DNA of 64,000 nt from Massilia norwichensis (GCF_024753245.1 NZ_JANUGX010000037.1:1-64000); one strand, 5' to 3'. Positions 1-8,620 are shown, counted from the first letter of the stretch. Notes: generated by a model from the letters alone, not told the origin. Numbers and translations: made by a program.

Positions 1-31
1 ATTGGGGACGATTTCTTCAGTATGTGAAGCA

Positions 32-132
32 GCGCACAGAGCTTGCCTTAGGCCGGCCTTAAGATGGACTCGTCTCTTTCAGGACATCCCTAGTTTTGGA
101 CTTCACCCGCTCCACTGGAGCGGGTTTTTTTT
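32..132 (+). ncRNA. Candidate small RNA unit 1 with micro-ORF
   Basis: This is the first of two tandem units of about 100 nt. It begins with gcgcacagag (32-41), carries a nine-codon open frame MDSSLSGHP (64-93, stop TAG) and ends in a strong rho-independent terminator. Positions 72-103 are identical, base for base, to 224-255 in the second copy. The short length, duplication and dedicated terminator suggest a small RNA, a tiny mRNA or both. I do not recognise the family, and no good Shine-Dalgarno precedes this copy's ATG. It could instead be the 3' end of a transcript starting before the window. Confidence 0.45.
105..132 (+). terminator. Rho-independent terminator of unit 1
   Basis: A nine-base-pair stem (acccgctcc at 105-113, ggagcgggt at 117-125) with a three-base loop is followed directly by a run of eight T. 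This is a textbook intrinsic terminator on the plus strand. Confidence 0.85.
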
Positions 133-183
133 GCCTGGCTTGTTTCAAGCGTCAAATCAAAAGATTTAACAAAGTGTGAGTTC

Positions 184-285
184 GCGCACAGAGTGTGACG
201 GTTCAGGGAACTAATATGGAGCTGTCTCTTTCAGGACATCCCTAGTTTTGGACTTTACCCGCTCCCAACCGAGCGGGTTTTTTTT
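184..285 (+). ncRNA. Candidate small RNA unit 2 with micro-ORF
   Basis: This is the second tandem unit, offset by 152 bases from the first. It keeps gcgcacagag (184-193), the 32-base identical core (224-255) and a terminator. Its micro-ORF (216-245) reads MELSLSGHP and differs from the first copy only at codons 2 and 3. An AGGGA sequence lies about seven bases before its ATG, so translation is plausible here. The preceding 150-183 stretch is AT-rich and could hold a separate promoter, although I see no clear -35/-10 pair. The function is unknown. Confidence 0.45.
257..285 (+). terminator. Rho-independent terminator of unit 2
   Basis: An eight-base-pair stem (acccgctc at 257-264, gagcgggt at 271-278) with a six-base loop runs into eight T. 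The stem sequence matches the terminator of the first unit, while the loop differs in length and sequence. Confidence 0.85.
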
Positions 286-325
286 GCCCATTTTTCCTGT
301 TTGCGCGTTTTGGCGGCTCCGCGCC

Positions 326-1159
326 TCAGTCCAGCGCGCTGACCAGGCTGCGCACTTCTTCCGCCGATTCCTGCAGGATCAGCGCCAGCGTGCCGTCGCC
401 GACCGCGAAGTCGATGGTGGCGCTGGCCTGGGTCGGGCTGAAGCCCGGACGCTCGAGCAGCGGGGAGGGGATCGCGGCCAGGTCCTTGGCCAGCATCAGG
501 GTGTCGCCGAGGGTTTCCGGCGGCAGCGCGCGCATGCCGTTCCACAGGGCTTCGATCGCATCCATCACCGGACCCGGCACGCCCAGCTTGCGCAGGACGC
601 CACGACCGATGTCGACCTGGCCGTATTCGAGCCATTCGTCGGCGCCGCCTTCCAGCAGGCCGGGGAACTCGCCCGCACGCGACAACAGGTAGAAGCCGCC
701 GACCTCGTGCACGATGCCGGCGAACATCGCCGTGTCCGGATCGACGAAGGAGACACGGCGCGCGATCACCAGCGCCAGCGCGGCGACATTCGCCGAGTGC
801 TGCCACAGCTGGTCGGCCTTGGCACGCAGCAGCGGGTCCGTGACGCCGCTGGCCAATTGGCGCACGATGACGGACGCGGCCAGCGCCCCCAGCGTGCGGA
901 AGCCGACGCGCTGCACGGCGGCGCGGACGTTGGTGACGTCGTTGCCGGCACGGTTATAGGCGGCCGAGTTGGCGATGGCGACGGTGCGCGCGGCCAGCAG
1001 CGGTTCGCCCTGCACCAGGCGCGCGGCTTCCTCGACGTGGCAGTCGGGGTCGCCCAGCGCCTGCTGCAGCTTGAGCGTGGCGTTGATATGGGTGGGGAAG
1101 GTCAGCTCGCCGCGCCCGGCCTGCGCGGCGATGCTCTTGAGTGCGTCGAGTCTGTCCAT
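326..1159 (-). CDS. HDOD domain protein
   Basis: This 277-residue protein consists almost entirely of one HDOD domain (about 15-215). HDOD domains resemble HD phosphohydrolases but usually lack the metal-binding residues. Here the expected HD pair reads HE (residues 151-152, in IVHEVGG), so it is probably not an enzyme. HDOD proteins often act in signalling, as output or scaffold modules of two-component, motility or stress pathways. It lies 15 bases downstream of a small unknown gene on the same strand and probably shares its transcript. The family call is firm and the cellular role is not known. Confidence 0.85.
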   Translation of the reverse strand: MDRLDALKSIAAQAGRGELTFPTHINATLKLQQALGDPDCHVEEAARLVQGEPLLAARTVAIANSAAYNRAGNDVTNVRAAVQRVGFRTLGALAASVIVRQLASGVTDPLLRAKADQLWQHSANVAALALVIARRVSFVDPDTAMFAGIVHEVGGFYLLSRAGEFPGLLEGGADEWLEYGQVDIGRGVLRKLGVPGPVMDAIEALWNGMRALPPETLGDTLMLAKDLAAIPSPLLERPGFSPTQASATIDFAVGDGTLALILQESAEEVRSLVSALD

Positions 1160-1174
1160 GAGGAACTATAAGCT

Positions 1175-1456
1175 TCAGGGCTCGCTGAAAATCGCGTCGC
1201 AGCCGTCTTTCGGCTCTTCCGTGTCTTGCAGTTCGTCGACCAGGCCCAGGTCGAACAGTTCCTCGACTGCGTTCATGAAGCTGTTGAGCTTGGTGGCGCC
1301 GATCAGGCGGTAGATCTCGCCGGCTTCGTTGCGCACGCCGATCAGCATCTTTTCTTCGCGCACTTCGTCAGCGGGAGCGACATCGAGCAGCAGGTTGCCG
1401 ATGATGTGCTTGTCGAAATGGGCGGGTTTTTTACCTTCGAGCAGGGCAGTTTTCAC
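1175..1456 (-). CDS. Conserved small protein of unknown function
   Basis: This is a 93-residue acidic protein with no signal peptide, membrane segment or motif I recognise. It starts at a GTG, with AAGGA about ten bases upstream. The middle part (about 35-60, with MLIGVRNEAGEIYRLIGATKL) looks like a small beta-rich fold followed by a helix, and the C-terminus is rich in Asp and Glu. It is upstream of and close to the HDOD gene, so the two are likely co-transcribed. The amino acid and codon composition looks like a real gene of this genome. No function can be assigned. Confidence 0.7.
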   Translation of the reverse strand: MKTALLEGKKPAHFDKHIIGNLLLDVAPADEVREEKMLIGVRNEAGEIYRLIGATKLNSFMNAVEELFDLGLVDELQDTEEPKDGCDAIFSEP

Positions 1457-1595
1457 GAGTGGGTTTTCCTTAACTTGGTCATGGACGGATTATAGCGGGC
1501 CGCAAGCCCTGCGGCGCGGCGCCGGGATTCGCGTTTTACTGCCGGGCCGGGTACCATAGCCGATTCATCCGTTTTCGAGCGAACCCGATTCGTCC

Positions 1596-2507
1596 ATGAC
1601 CCAGCAGCTGCGCGGCATCTTCGCCCTCGTCCTCGTCACCCTCGTGTGGGGCACGACCTTCCCGGCCATGAAGGACTTGACCGCCAATTTTTCGCCGGTG
1701 TGGATCATCCTGACCCGCTTCGCCATCGCCTCGCTGCTGCTGGCGCCCTTCCTGTGGCGCGCCCGGCGCAGCGACCTGCAGGCTGGTTTCCTGCTGGGAC
1801 TGGTCCTGTTCTTCTGCTACCTGTTCCAGGTCGAGGGCCTCGCGCTGACCAGCTCGAATCGCAACGCCTTCATCTGCGGCCTGAACGTGCTGGTGGTGCC
1901 GCTGCTGGGCATCCTCGGCGGACGCCTGCCGGAGCGCCGCATCGTGCTGGCGCTGGTGCTGGCGATCGGCGGCCTGGCCGCGCTGTGTTGGGACGGCGGC
2001 GCCTGGGGCATCGGCGATACGCTGGCCCTGCTGGCGGCGCTGTCCTTCGGCGTCTACGTCAAGATCATGGAAATCAAGACCCGCGGCGCGGTACGCCTGA
2101 TGAGCGTGACGGCGGCGCAGATCCTGACGGTGGCCGTGTGCGCGGCGCTCTGGCTGTTGATGCGCGAAGTGCCGCGCGGCACCGGCCTGATCGAAGACGC
2201 CAACAATTACTGGCGCTACATCGGCGGCAACCTGCTGGCCTACTGGCCGAACTTCGCCTATCTGGGCGTGATCTGCACCGCCGGCATCATCTCGCTGCAG
2301 GCCTGGGGCCAGTCGCGTACCACCGCCAACGAGGCGGCCGTGATCTATGCCTTCGAGCCGGGCGCGGCTGCCTTCTTCGGCTACTTCTGGCTGGGCGAGG
2401 CGATGACGGCCCGCGGCTGGCTGGGCGCGGCGCTGTTGATCTCCGGTATGATTGTCAGCCAATGGAATGCCGAGCGCCGGCCGGCTGCCGCCCTTGCCCC
2501 CGAGTGA
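1596..2507 (+). CDS. DMT superfamily transporter (EamA type)
   Basis: This 303-residue inner-membrane protein has about ten hydrophobic segments arranged as two EamA repeats (about 8-140 and 150-292), with the typical opening VTLVWGTTFPAMK. The family exports metabolites such as amino acids, although the substrate cannot be read from sequence. It sits 24 bases upstream of an AraC-type regulator, which precedes the arginine catabolic operon. A link to amino acid export is possible but is inference only. The Shine-Dalgarno before the chosen ATG is weak. Confidence 0.88.
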   Translation: MTQQLRGIFALVLVTLVWGTTFPAMKDLTANFSPVWIILTRFAIASLLLAPFLWRARRSDLQAGFLLGLVLFFCYLFQVEGLALTSSNRNAFICGLNVLVVPLLGILGGRLPERRIVLALVLAIGGLAALCWDGGAWGIGDTLALLAALSFGVYVKIMEIKTRGAVRLMSVTAAQILTVAVCAALWLLMREVPRGTGLIEDANNYWRYIGGNLLAYWPNFAYLGVICTAGIISLQAWGQSRTTANEAAVIYAFEPGAAAFFGYFWLGEAMTARGWLGAALLISGMIVSQWNAERRPAAALAPE

Positions 2508-2531
2508 TGACCGATCTTTCGCCTGTTCCTG

Positions 2532-3473
2532 ATGCAGCACGCTGAACTGTCCAGCCTCGCGCAGGAATTGCCGCTGCGCGTCTTGCTGGTGAATGCCGGC
2601 GAGCCGGATTCCCTGACCTGGTCCGGGATCGTGCAGCCGCTGCGCCTGGCGGCCAAGATGGTCGGGCCGGGGCGCCTGATCGTCGACGTGCGCAGCCCGG
2701 ACAAGTTTGCCGGCGACAGCCAGCGTCACTGGCACCTGGTGCTGCTGGTCGCCGACGAAGCCGAAGCCGGCCTGCGCCCGGCCAATATGCGCCTGCTGGC
2801 CCAGCGTTGCCGCTCGGCGCCGTGCTGGGGCGGGGTCGGCGCCGGCGTGCTGTGGCTGGCCGAGGCCGGCGTGTTTCAGGGGGCGCGCACCGCGCTGCCC
2901 TGGTCGCTGTATCCGGACGCCGACCCGATCGCCGAGCAGCTGATGCTCAGTCCCCATCTGTACGAGATCGACGGCGCGCGCCTGAGCTGCTGCGGCGGCG
3001 GCGCCAGCATCGATTTCGCGCTGACCCTGGTCGACATCCTGTTCGGCGCCACGGTCCAGGCCCAGGTCAAGGAAGTGCTGTGCGTGGACCGCGTGCGCGG
3101 CCAGGAAGAACGCCAGCGTGTCGCCTTGCAGGCCAGATTCGGCGTGCTGCAGCCCAAGCTGACCGAGGCCGTGACCCTGATGGAAGCCAACATCGAGGAG
3201 CCGCTCTCGACCGACGAGATCGCCCAGCTGGCCGGCATCTCGCGGCGCCAGCTGGAACGCCTGTTCAAGCAATACCTGGGCAGCCTGCCGTCGCGCTACT
3301 ACCTCGAACTGCGCCTGAAACGCGCCCGCCAACTGCTGCGCGACACCAACCACTCCATCGTGCAAGTCGGCCTGATGTGCGGTTTTTCCTCCGGCTCCCA
3401 CTTCTCCACCGCCTTCGGCGCCCTGTTCGGCAACACCCCACGCGAAGAACGCCAGCGCAAACTGGCAGAGTAA
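2532..3473 (+). CDS. GlxA/ArgR-type AraC family regulator
   Basis: This 313-residue protein joins an N-terminal DJ-1/class I amidotransferase-like domain (about 15-180) to a C-terminal AraC helix-turn-helix pair (about 210-305), with the family signature near FSSGSHFSTAFGALFGNTPREER. The same architecture occurs in P. aeruginosa ArgR, the arginine-responsive activator of the aru operon and of gdhB. Here the gene lies directly upstream of a full ast operon that includes gdhB, so an ArgR-like activator role is a good inference. The start follows an in-frame stop at 2508-2510, so it cannot begin much earlier. Other GlxA-type regulators (for example CdhR-like) have the same layout. Confidence 0.85.
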   Translation: MQHAELSSLAQELPLRVLLVNAGEPDSLTWSGIVQPLRLAAKMVGPGRLIVDVRSPDKFAGDSQRHWHLVLLVADEAEAGLRPANMRLLAQRCRSAPCWGGVGAGVLWLAEAGVFQGARTALPWSLYPDADPIAEQLMLSPHLYEIDGARLSCCGGGASIDFALTLVDILFGATVQAQVKEVLCVDRVRGQEERQRVALQARFGVLQPKLTEAVTLMEANIEEPLSTDEIAQLAGISRRQLERLFKQYLGSLPSRYYLELRLKRARQLLRDTNHSIVQVGLMCGFSSGSHFSTAFGALFGNTPREERQRKLAE

Positions 3474-3482
3474 TGACGTCCC

Positions 3483-3598
3483 TCAAACCGGGGTCAGACA
3501 CCAAGTTTTGGAAATAACCCCTGAGTCATTGCCAAAAATCGGTGTCTGACCCCGGTTTTGGGAAATTGCCTGAATTCGGTGTCTGACCCCGGTTTGAG
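3483..3598. repeat. Inverted-repeat element with three GGTGTCTGACCCC copies
   Basis: A 21-base perfect inverted repeat bounds this 116-base element (3483-3503 and 3578-3598). The 18-base core aaaccggggtcagacacc occurs at 3485-3502, and its reverse complement occurs at 3541-3558 and 3578-3595. It has no coding capacity. GGTGTCTGACCCC motifs of this kind are widespread short palindromic repeats in beta- and gammaproteobacteria and resemble REP or MITE elements. It sits between the regulator gene and the astC promoter. Confidence 0.8.
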
Positions 3599-3649
3599 AT
3601 TTCGTAAAAGTTGCTCGTCCAAAAATGAAAATGGCTGTCGCAGTTTGGA

Positions 3650-3678
3650 AAGAACTGCAAGGTGGGTGTTTCTATAAT
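3650..3678 (+). promoter_or_regulatory. Probable astC promoter
   Basis: A perfect -10 hexamer TATAAT (3673-3678) lies 60 bases before the astC start. No good -35 hexamer is found 16-18 bases upstream (agaact at 3651-3656 at best). A strong -10 with a poor -35 is typical of activator-dependent promoters, which fits control by the ArgR-like protein encoded just upstream. Confidence 0.55.
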
Positions 3679-3737
3679 GGGGCGCTCGGCGCGGCTATGG
3701 AGTTCGCGCGATCTTTATTTGGATGAGGAAGAACGTC

Positions 3738-4979
3738 ATGAATGCTAAGCTCGAATCGGGTGTCACCACGCTGCCAGTCACACGCCAGACTTTCGACGAG
3801 GTCCTCGTCCCGACTTACGCCCCGGCCGCCATGGTGCCGGTGCGCGCTTCCGGCCTCGATGTGTGGGACCAGGAAGACAAGCATTACCTCGACTTCACCT
3901 CCGGCATCGCCGTCTCCAGCCTCGGTCACTGCAACCCGGTGCTGGTCGACGCCGTGACGCGCCAGATCAACACCCTGTGGCACCTCGGTAACGGCTACAC
4001 CAACGAGCCGGTGCTGCGCCTCGCGACCGCGCTCACCGAAGCGACCTTCGCCGACCGCGCCTTCTTCTGCAACTCCGGCGCCGAAGCCAACGAAGCCGCC
4101 CTGAAACTGGCGCGCAAGTATGCGCACACCAAGTTCGGTCCGCACAAGTCGCGCATCGTGTCCTGCCTGTCGTCCTTCCACGGCCGCACCCTGTTCACCG
4201 TCTCGGTCGGCGGCCAGCCGAAGTACACCGAAGGCTTCGAGCCGCTGCCGCAGGAAATCAACCACATCGCCTACAACGACATCGAATCCGCGCGCGCCGC
4301 GATTACCGACGATGTCGCCGCCGTGATCGTCGAGCCGATCCAGGGCGAGGGCGGCGTGATCCCGGGTAACGTGGAATTCCTGAAGACTCTGCGCGAGCTG
4401 TGCGACAAGACCGGCGCCCTGCTGGTGTTCGACGAAGTGCAGTCGGGCGTGGGCCGCACCGGCGCCCTGTACGACTACATGAACGTCGGCGTGACCCCGG
4501 ACATCCTGACCTCGGCCAAGGCCCTGGGCAACGGCTACCCGATCGGCGCCATGCTGACCACCGAGGAAATCGCCCAGCACTTCAACGTCGGTTCGCACGG
4601 CACCACCTACGGCGGCAACCCGCTGGCCGCGACCGTCGCCCTGAACGTACTCGCGCAGATCAACCAGCCGGCCTTCCTGGCGCGCGTGAACGAAGCCAGC
4701 GGCAAGCTGTTCGCCCAGCTGGAAAAGCTGTCCGCCGACTTCCCGCAGCTGTTCGGCAAGCCGCGCGGCAAGGGCCTCCTGATCGGCCTGCCGATGGCCG
4801 AAGGTTTCAAGGGCCGCGCCAAGGACTACACCAAGGCCGCCGAGAAGCTGGGCCTGATGCTGCTGATCGCCGGCCCGGACGTGGTGCGCCTGGCACCGGC
4901 GCTGGTCGTCTCGGACGAACAGCTGATCGAAGCGGACCGCATCATGCGCGACGCCGCCGAAGCCTTCATCGCCGGCTGA
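3738..4979 (+). CDS. astC: Succinylornithine/acetylornithine aminotransferase
   Basis: This is a 413-residue class III PLP-dependent aminotransferase. In the AST pathway it moves the amino group of N2-succinylornithine to 2-oxoglutarate, giving succinylglutamate semialdehyde. The PLP lysine is in TSAKALGNGYPIGAM (K261 with this start) and the PLP-ring aspartate is in LVFDEVQSG (D232). I chose the ATG at 3738 because GAGGAAG (3725-3731) lies six bases before it, whereas the ATG at 3723 has no ribosome site. It is the first gene of the operon. The family overlaps with biosynthetic ArgD, and the neighbours decide for AstC. Confidence 0.95.
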   Translation: MNAKLESGVTTLPVTRQTFDEVLVPTYAPAAMVPVRASGLDVWDQEDKHYLDFTSGIAVSSLGHCNPVLVDAVTRQINTLWHLGNGYTNEPVLRLATALTEATFADRAFFCNSGAEANEAALKLARKYAHTKFGPHKSRIVSCLSSFHGRTLFTVSVGGQPKYTEGFEPLPQEINHIAYNDIESARAAITDDVAAVIVEPIQGEGGVIPGNVEFLKTLRELCDKTGALLVFDEVQSGVGRTGALYDYMNVGVTPDILTSAKALGNGYPIGAMLTTEEIAQHFNVGSHGTTYGGNPLAATVALNVLAQINQPAFLARVNEASGKLFAQLEKLSADFPQLFGKPRGKGLLIGLPMAEGFKGRAKDYTKAAEKLGLMLLIAGPDVVRLAPALVVSDEQLIEADRIMRDAAEAFIAG

Positions 4980-5045
4980 TCGCGCCACGTGCCGGCTGCC
5001 TGAGCGCGGCCGGCTTGTACCTGTCCGACCAGAATGGGAGTTCCC

Positions 5046-6089
5046 ATGTATGTTGTCCGTCCGGTAGAGCCTGCGGATGTCGGCGCCCTCGAGACGCTGC
5101 TGGCCGCCGCCACGCCGGGAGTGCATACGCTGCCGCGCACGCGCGAGAAGATCGCCGCGCTGGTCGAGCGTTCCGTCGCGTCGTTCGCGGCCCACGTCGA
5201 CATCCCCAGCGAAGAGACTTACCTGTTCGTGCTCGAAAACATCGAGACCCATGAACTGGCCGGCACCGCCGCGATCCACGCCTCGGCCGGTTCGAACGGT
5301 ACCTATTTCGCGTTCCGCAACGATGTGATCCAGCAGGTCTCGCGCGACCTGAACATCAGCCATAGCGTGCACGCGCTGACCCTGTGCTCGGAGCTGACCG
5401 CCTATTCCCAGCTGTCCGGCTTCACGATCCCCCACCGCAGTAAGGCTAACGACAACGCCGGCCCCGAAGCGGCCCTGCTGTCGCGCGCGCGCCTGCTGTA
5501 CGCGGTGCTGGCGCCGCACCGCTTCGGCGACCGCTTCTTCGTGCCGCTGGCCGGCGTCACCGACGATGGCGGCCAGTCGCCGTTCTGGGATGCGCTGGGC
5601 CGCAAGTTCTTCAAGATGGACTTCCTCGATGCCGAACGCGTCATCGGCGGCGCCCGCAACCGCACCCTGATCGTCGAGCTGATGCCGCACTACCCGGTGT
5701 ACGTGCCGCTGCTGCCCGGCCCGGCGCAGGCGGCGCTCGGCCAGATCCATCCGAGCGGCCAGCTGGCGTTCGACCTGCTGACGGAGGAGGGCTTCGAGGC
5801 CGACGAGTACATCGACATCTTCGACGGCGGTCCGATCCTGCAGGCGCACAAGAACGCGCTGCGCTCCTTCCGCAGCTCGATGGTGCGCCGCGTCGCGACC
5901 CAGGCGCAGCCGCCCGCCGCGCCGGAAGCGATGGTGGAGTACGCGGTCGCCAGCAGCGAGCGCAAGTTCCGCGCCATCGTCGTGGCCTGCGCCCCGGCCG
6001 ACAGCAGCGAGTCGCTGTGCCTGCCCGCCTGGGCCCAGCAGGCGCTCGGCGTCGCGCCCGGCGACAGCGTCATCTGCGTGCGCATCTGA
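5046..6089 (+). CDS. astA: Arginine N-succinyltransferase, first subunit (AruF-like)
   Basis: This 347-residue AstA-family protein transfers succinyl from succinyl-CoA to the alpha-amino group of arginine, and of ornithine in pseudomonads. This is the first step of the AST pathway. It has a GNAT-like fold with the family opening YVVRPVEPADVGAL. The next gene is a paralogue, so the enzyme is probably a heteromer like P. aeruginosa AruF/AruG rather than the single AstA of E. coli. The ATG at 5046 is preceded by GGGAG five bases upstream, and an ATG at 5034 is less likely. Confidence 0.93.
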   Translation: MYVVRPVEPADVGALETLLAAATPGVHTLPRTREKIAALVERSVASFAAHVDIPSEETYLFVLENIETHELAGTAAIHASAGSNGTYFAFRNDVIQQVSRDLNISHSVHALTLCSELTAYSQLSGFTIPHRSKANDNAGPEAALLSRARLLYAVLAPHRFGDRFFVPLAGVTDDGGQSPFWDALGRKFFKMDFLDAERVIGGARNRTLIVELMPHYPVYVPLLPGPAQAALGQIHPSGQLAFDLLTEEGFEADEYIDIFDGGPILQAHKNALRSFRSSMVRRVATQAQPPAAPEAMVEYAVASSERKFRAIVVACAPADSSESLCLPAWAQQALGVAPGDSVICVRI

Positions 6090-6107
6090 CCTAACCAAGA
6101 GGAATCC

Positions 6108-7142
6108 ATGCTCGTAATTCGCGCAATCACCCTGGATGACATCGATCCGCTGATCGAGATGGCACGCCAGGTCGGCAGCGGCATGACGACCCTGAAGCCG
6201 GACCGCGCCATGCTGGGCGAACGCGTGAACACCGCGGTCGCCTCGTTCGCGCAGACCATTCCGCCGGAAGAGCGCGACTACATGTTCGTGATGGAAGACA
6301 CCGCGAACCACCGCCTGGCCGGCGTCTGCGCCATCAAGGGCGCGGTCGGCCTGACCGAGCCCTTCTACAACTACCGGATCGGCACCCTGGTCCACTCCAG
6401 CCGTGAACTCGGCGTGTTCACCCGCATGGACACGCTTTACCTGTCGAACGACCTGACCGGTTCGAGCGAACTGTGCTCGCTGTTCCTGATGCCGGAATAC
6501 CGCACTGGCCACAACGGCAAGTTCCTGTCGAAGAGCCGCTTCCTGTTCATCGCCCAGTTCCAGCACCTGTTCACCGAGAAGATCATCGCCGAGATGCGCG
6601 GCTTCCAGGCCGAGGATGGCACCTCGCCGTTCTACGAAGGCCTGGGCCGCCACTTCTTCAAGATGGACTTCGACCACGTCGACGGCCTGACCGCGGTCGG
6701 CAAGAAGTCCTTCATTGCCGAGCTGATGCCGCGCCAGCCGCTGTACGTCGACTACCTGCCGGAAGACGCCCGCGCCGTGATCGGCCAGGTGCACCGCTCG
6801 ACGCTGCCGGCCCGCAAACTGCTGGAGCAGGAAGGCATGCACTACGAAGGCTACGTCGACATCTTCGACGCCGGCCCGGTGCTGCAGGGCCGCGTGTCCG
6901 AACTGCGTGCGGTGCGCGACAGCGTGGCCACCAGCGCCGAAGAGGGCGTGCCTCAGGGCGAATGCGACATCACCCTGGTCTCGAACACCAGGCTCGACGA
7001 TTTCCGCATGATCCTCACGCAGACCTGCAATGGCGGCGCGAAAGTGCCGCTGAACGTGCGCGAACTGCAGCTGCTGCATTGCCAGGCGGGCGATCCGGTG
7101 CGCACGCTGTCACTCAATGTAAGGAAAAATTCGAATGGCTAA
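6108..7142 (+). CDS. astA: Arginine N-succinyltransferase, second subunit (AruG-like)
   Basis: This 344-residue protein is the second AstA-family copy, starting 18 bases after the first, with AAGAGGAA before its ATG. It shares the landmarks of its neighbour, such as GLGRHFFKMDF and SFIAELMPR..LYV, and the ending of each protein differs. Paired with the upstream copy it should form the two-subunit arginine/ornithine succinyltransferase. Its last eight bases overlap the start of astD, which suggests translational coupling. The gene order matches the Pseudomonas aru operon. Confidence 0.94.
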   Translation: MLVIRAITLDDIDPLIEMARQVGSGMTTLKPDRAMLGERVNTAVASFAQTIPPEERDYMFVMEDTANHRLAGVCAIKGAVGLTEPFYNYRIGTLVHSSRELGVFTRMDTLYLSNDLTGSSELCSLFLMPEYRTGHNGKFLSKSRFLFIAQFQHLFTEKIIAEMRGFQAEDGTSPFYEGLGRHFFKMDFDHVDGLTAVGKKSFIAELMPRQPLYVDYLPEDARAVIGQVHRSTLPARKLLEQEGMHYEGYVDIFDAGPVLQGRVSELRAVRDSVATSAEEGVPQGECDITLVSNTRLDDFRMILTQTCNGGAKVPLNVRELQLLHCQAGDPVRTLSLNVRKNSNG

Positions 7143-8604
7143 TCTCTCGAACTACATCGACGGCGAGTGGCTCGCCGGCAGCGGCCAGGAACTGGTCACG
7201 ATCGACCCGTCCACCGGCCGCCAGACCTGGACCAGCAAGGAATCCACGCAGGAAGACGTGGCCCGCGCCGTCGCCTCGGCACGCGCGCATTTCGAAGACT
7301 GGGCCCTGACCTCGCTCGAGCAGCGCGTCGCGGTCTGCCAGCGCTTCCGCGACCTGTTGAAGGAACATACGGAGGAACTGGCCGCGATCATCGCCGAGGA
7401 AGTCGGCAAACCGCTGTGGGAAGCCCGTACCGAAGTCACGACCATGGCCAACAAGGTCGACATCTCGGTGCAGTCTTACGGCGCCCGCACCGGCGAGACC
7501 GCCGCAAAAATCGCCGACGGCAACGCCGTGCTGCGCCACCGTCCGCACGGCGTGTTTGCCGTGTTCGGCCCGTATAACTTCCCCGGCCACCTGCCGAATG
7601 GCCACATCGTGCCGGCCCTGATCGCCGGGAACACGGTGGTCTTCAAGCCCAGCGAATTCGCGCCGCGCACCGCCGTGCGCACCGTGCAGCTGTGGGAACA
7701 GGCCGGCCTGCCGAAAGGCGTGCTGAACCTGGTCAACGGCGGCCGCGAGACCGGCATGGCGCTGGGCGCCCACCCGGACGTGGACGGCATCCTGTTCACC
7801 GGCTCGAGCCAGACCGGCGTCGCGCTGCACAAGCAGTTCGGCGGCATGCCGGGCAAGATGCTGGCGCTGGAAATGGGCGGCAACAACCCGCTGATGGTGT
7901 GGGACGTCAAGGATATCGACCCGGCCGTGCACCACGCCGTGATGTCGGCGTTTATTTCGGCCGGCCAGCGCTGCACCTGCGCGCGCCGCCTGATCGTGCA
8001 CGACACCCCGGAAGGCCAGGCCTTCATCGCCCGCCTGGTCGAGGTGGCGGCCAAGCTGGTGGTCGGTCCGTCGAACGCCGAGCCGCAGCCCTTCATGGGA
8101 CCGGTCGTCTCGAGCGCGGTGGCCAGGCGCCTGGTCGAAGCCCAGCAGATGATGGAAGAGAAGGGCGGCAAGGTGCTGCTGCGCATGCGCCAGCTGGACC
8201 CGAACGCCGGCTTCGTCACTGCCGGCATCGTCGACGTGACGGACGCGCAGGGCATCCCGGATGAAGAGTGGTTCGGCCCGCTGCTGCAGATCGTTCGCGT
8301 GCAGGACTTCGATAGCGCGCTCAAGGTCGCCAACGCCACCGAGTTCGGCCTGGCCGCCGCGCTGCTGTCGCCGTCGGAAGACCTGTGGAAGCGCTTCGCG
8401 GTCAAGGCCAAGGCCGGCGTGGTGAACTGGAACCGCCCGACCACCGGCGCGGCCAGCTCGGCACCCTTCGGCGGCGTCGGCAAATCGGGCAACCATCGCC
8501 CGAGTGCCTACTACGCGGCCGATTACGTCGCCTACCCGGTCGCCTCGATCGAAACCGCCGAGCTGGAAATGCCGGCCAAACTGTCCCCCGGGCTAACTTT
8601 CTAA
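7135..8604 (+). CDS. astD: Succinylglutamate-semialdehyde dehydrogenase
   Basis: This 489-residue aldehyde dehydrogenase oxidises N-succinylglutamate semialdehyde to succinylglutamate with NAD. The catalytic cysteine is in SAGQRCTCARR, the general-base glutamate in LALEMGGNNP, and the NAD-binding segment FTGSSQTG is intact. AAGGAAAA lies inside the upstream gene just before the ATG, and the two genes overlap by eight bases. The length is as expected for AstD. Confidence 0.96.
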   Translation: MANLSNYIDGEWLAGSGQELVTIDPSTGRQTWTSKESTQEDVARAVASARAHFEDWALTSLEQRVAVCQRFRDLLKEHTEELAAIIAEEVGKPLWEARTEVTTMANKVDISVQSYGARTGETAAKIADGNAVLRHRPHGVFAVFGPYNFPGHLPNGHIVPALIAGNTVVFKPSEFAPRTAVRTVQLWEQAGLPKGVLNLVNGGRETGMALGAHPDVDGILFTGSSQTGVALHKQFGGMPGKMLALEMGGNNPLMVWDVKDIDPAVHHAVMSAFISAGQRCTCARRLIVHDTPEGQAFIARLVEVAAKLVVGPSNAEPQPFMGPVVSSAVARRLVEAQQMMEEKGGKVLLRMRQLDPNAGFVTAGIVDVTDAQGIPDEEWFGPLLQIVRVQDFDSALKVANATEFGLAAALLSPSEDLWKRFAVKAKAGVVNWNRPTTGAASSAPFGGVGKSGNHRPSAYYAADYVAYPVASIETAELEMPAKLSPGLTF

Positions 8605-8620
8605 GCTGAGCTTCCAAAAT

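Noticed and set aside
133..183. Promoter for the second tandem unit
   Set aside because: The stretch is AT-rich, but I could not find a convincing -35/-10 pair.
1536..3401. Open frame of 621 codons opposite the DMT transporter and AraC regulator
   Set aside because: Two clear genes occupy the plus strand, and the minus-strand product is low-complexity with no recognisable fold.
3632..3650. Sigma-54 promoter before astC
   Set aside because: tggctgtcgcagtttgg has the GG but not the GC at the proper -12 position, while a perfect sigma-70 -10 lies close by.
3672..7079. Open frame of 1135 codons on the minus strand opposite astC and both astA genes
   Set aside because: Same reason: composition and lack of motifs show it is a shadow of the ast genes.
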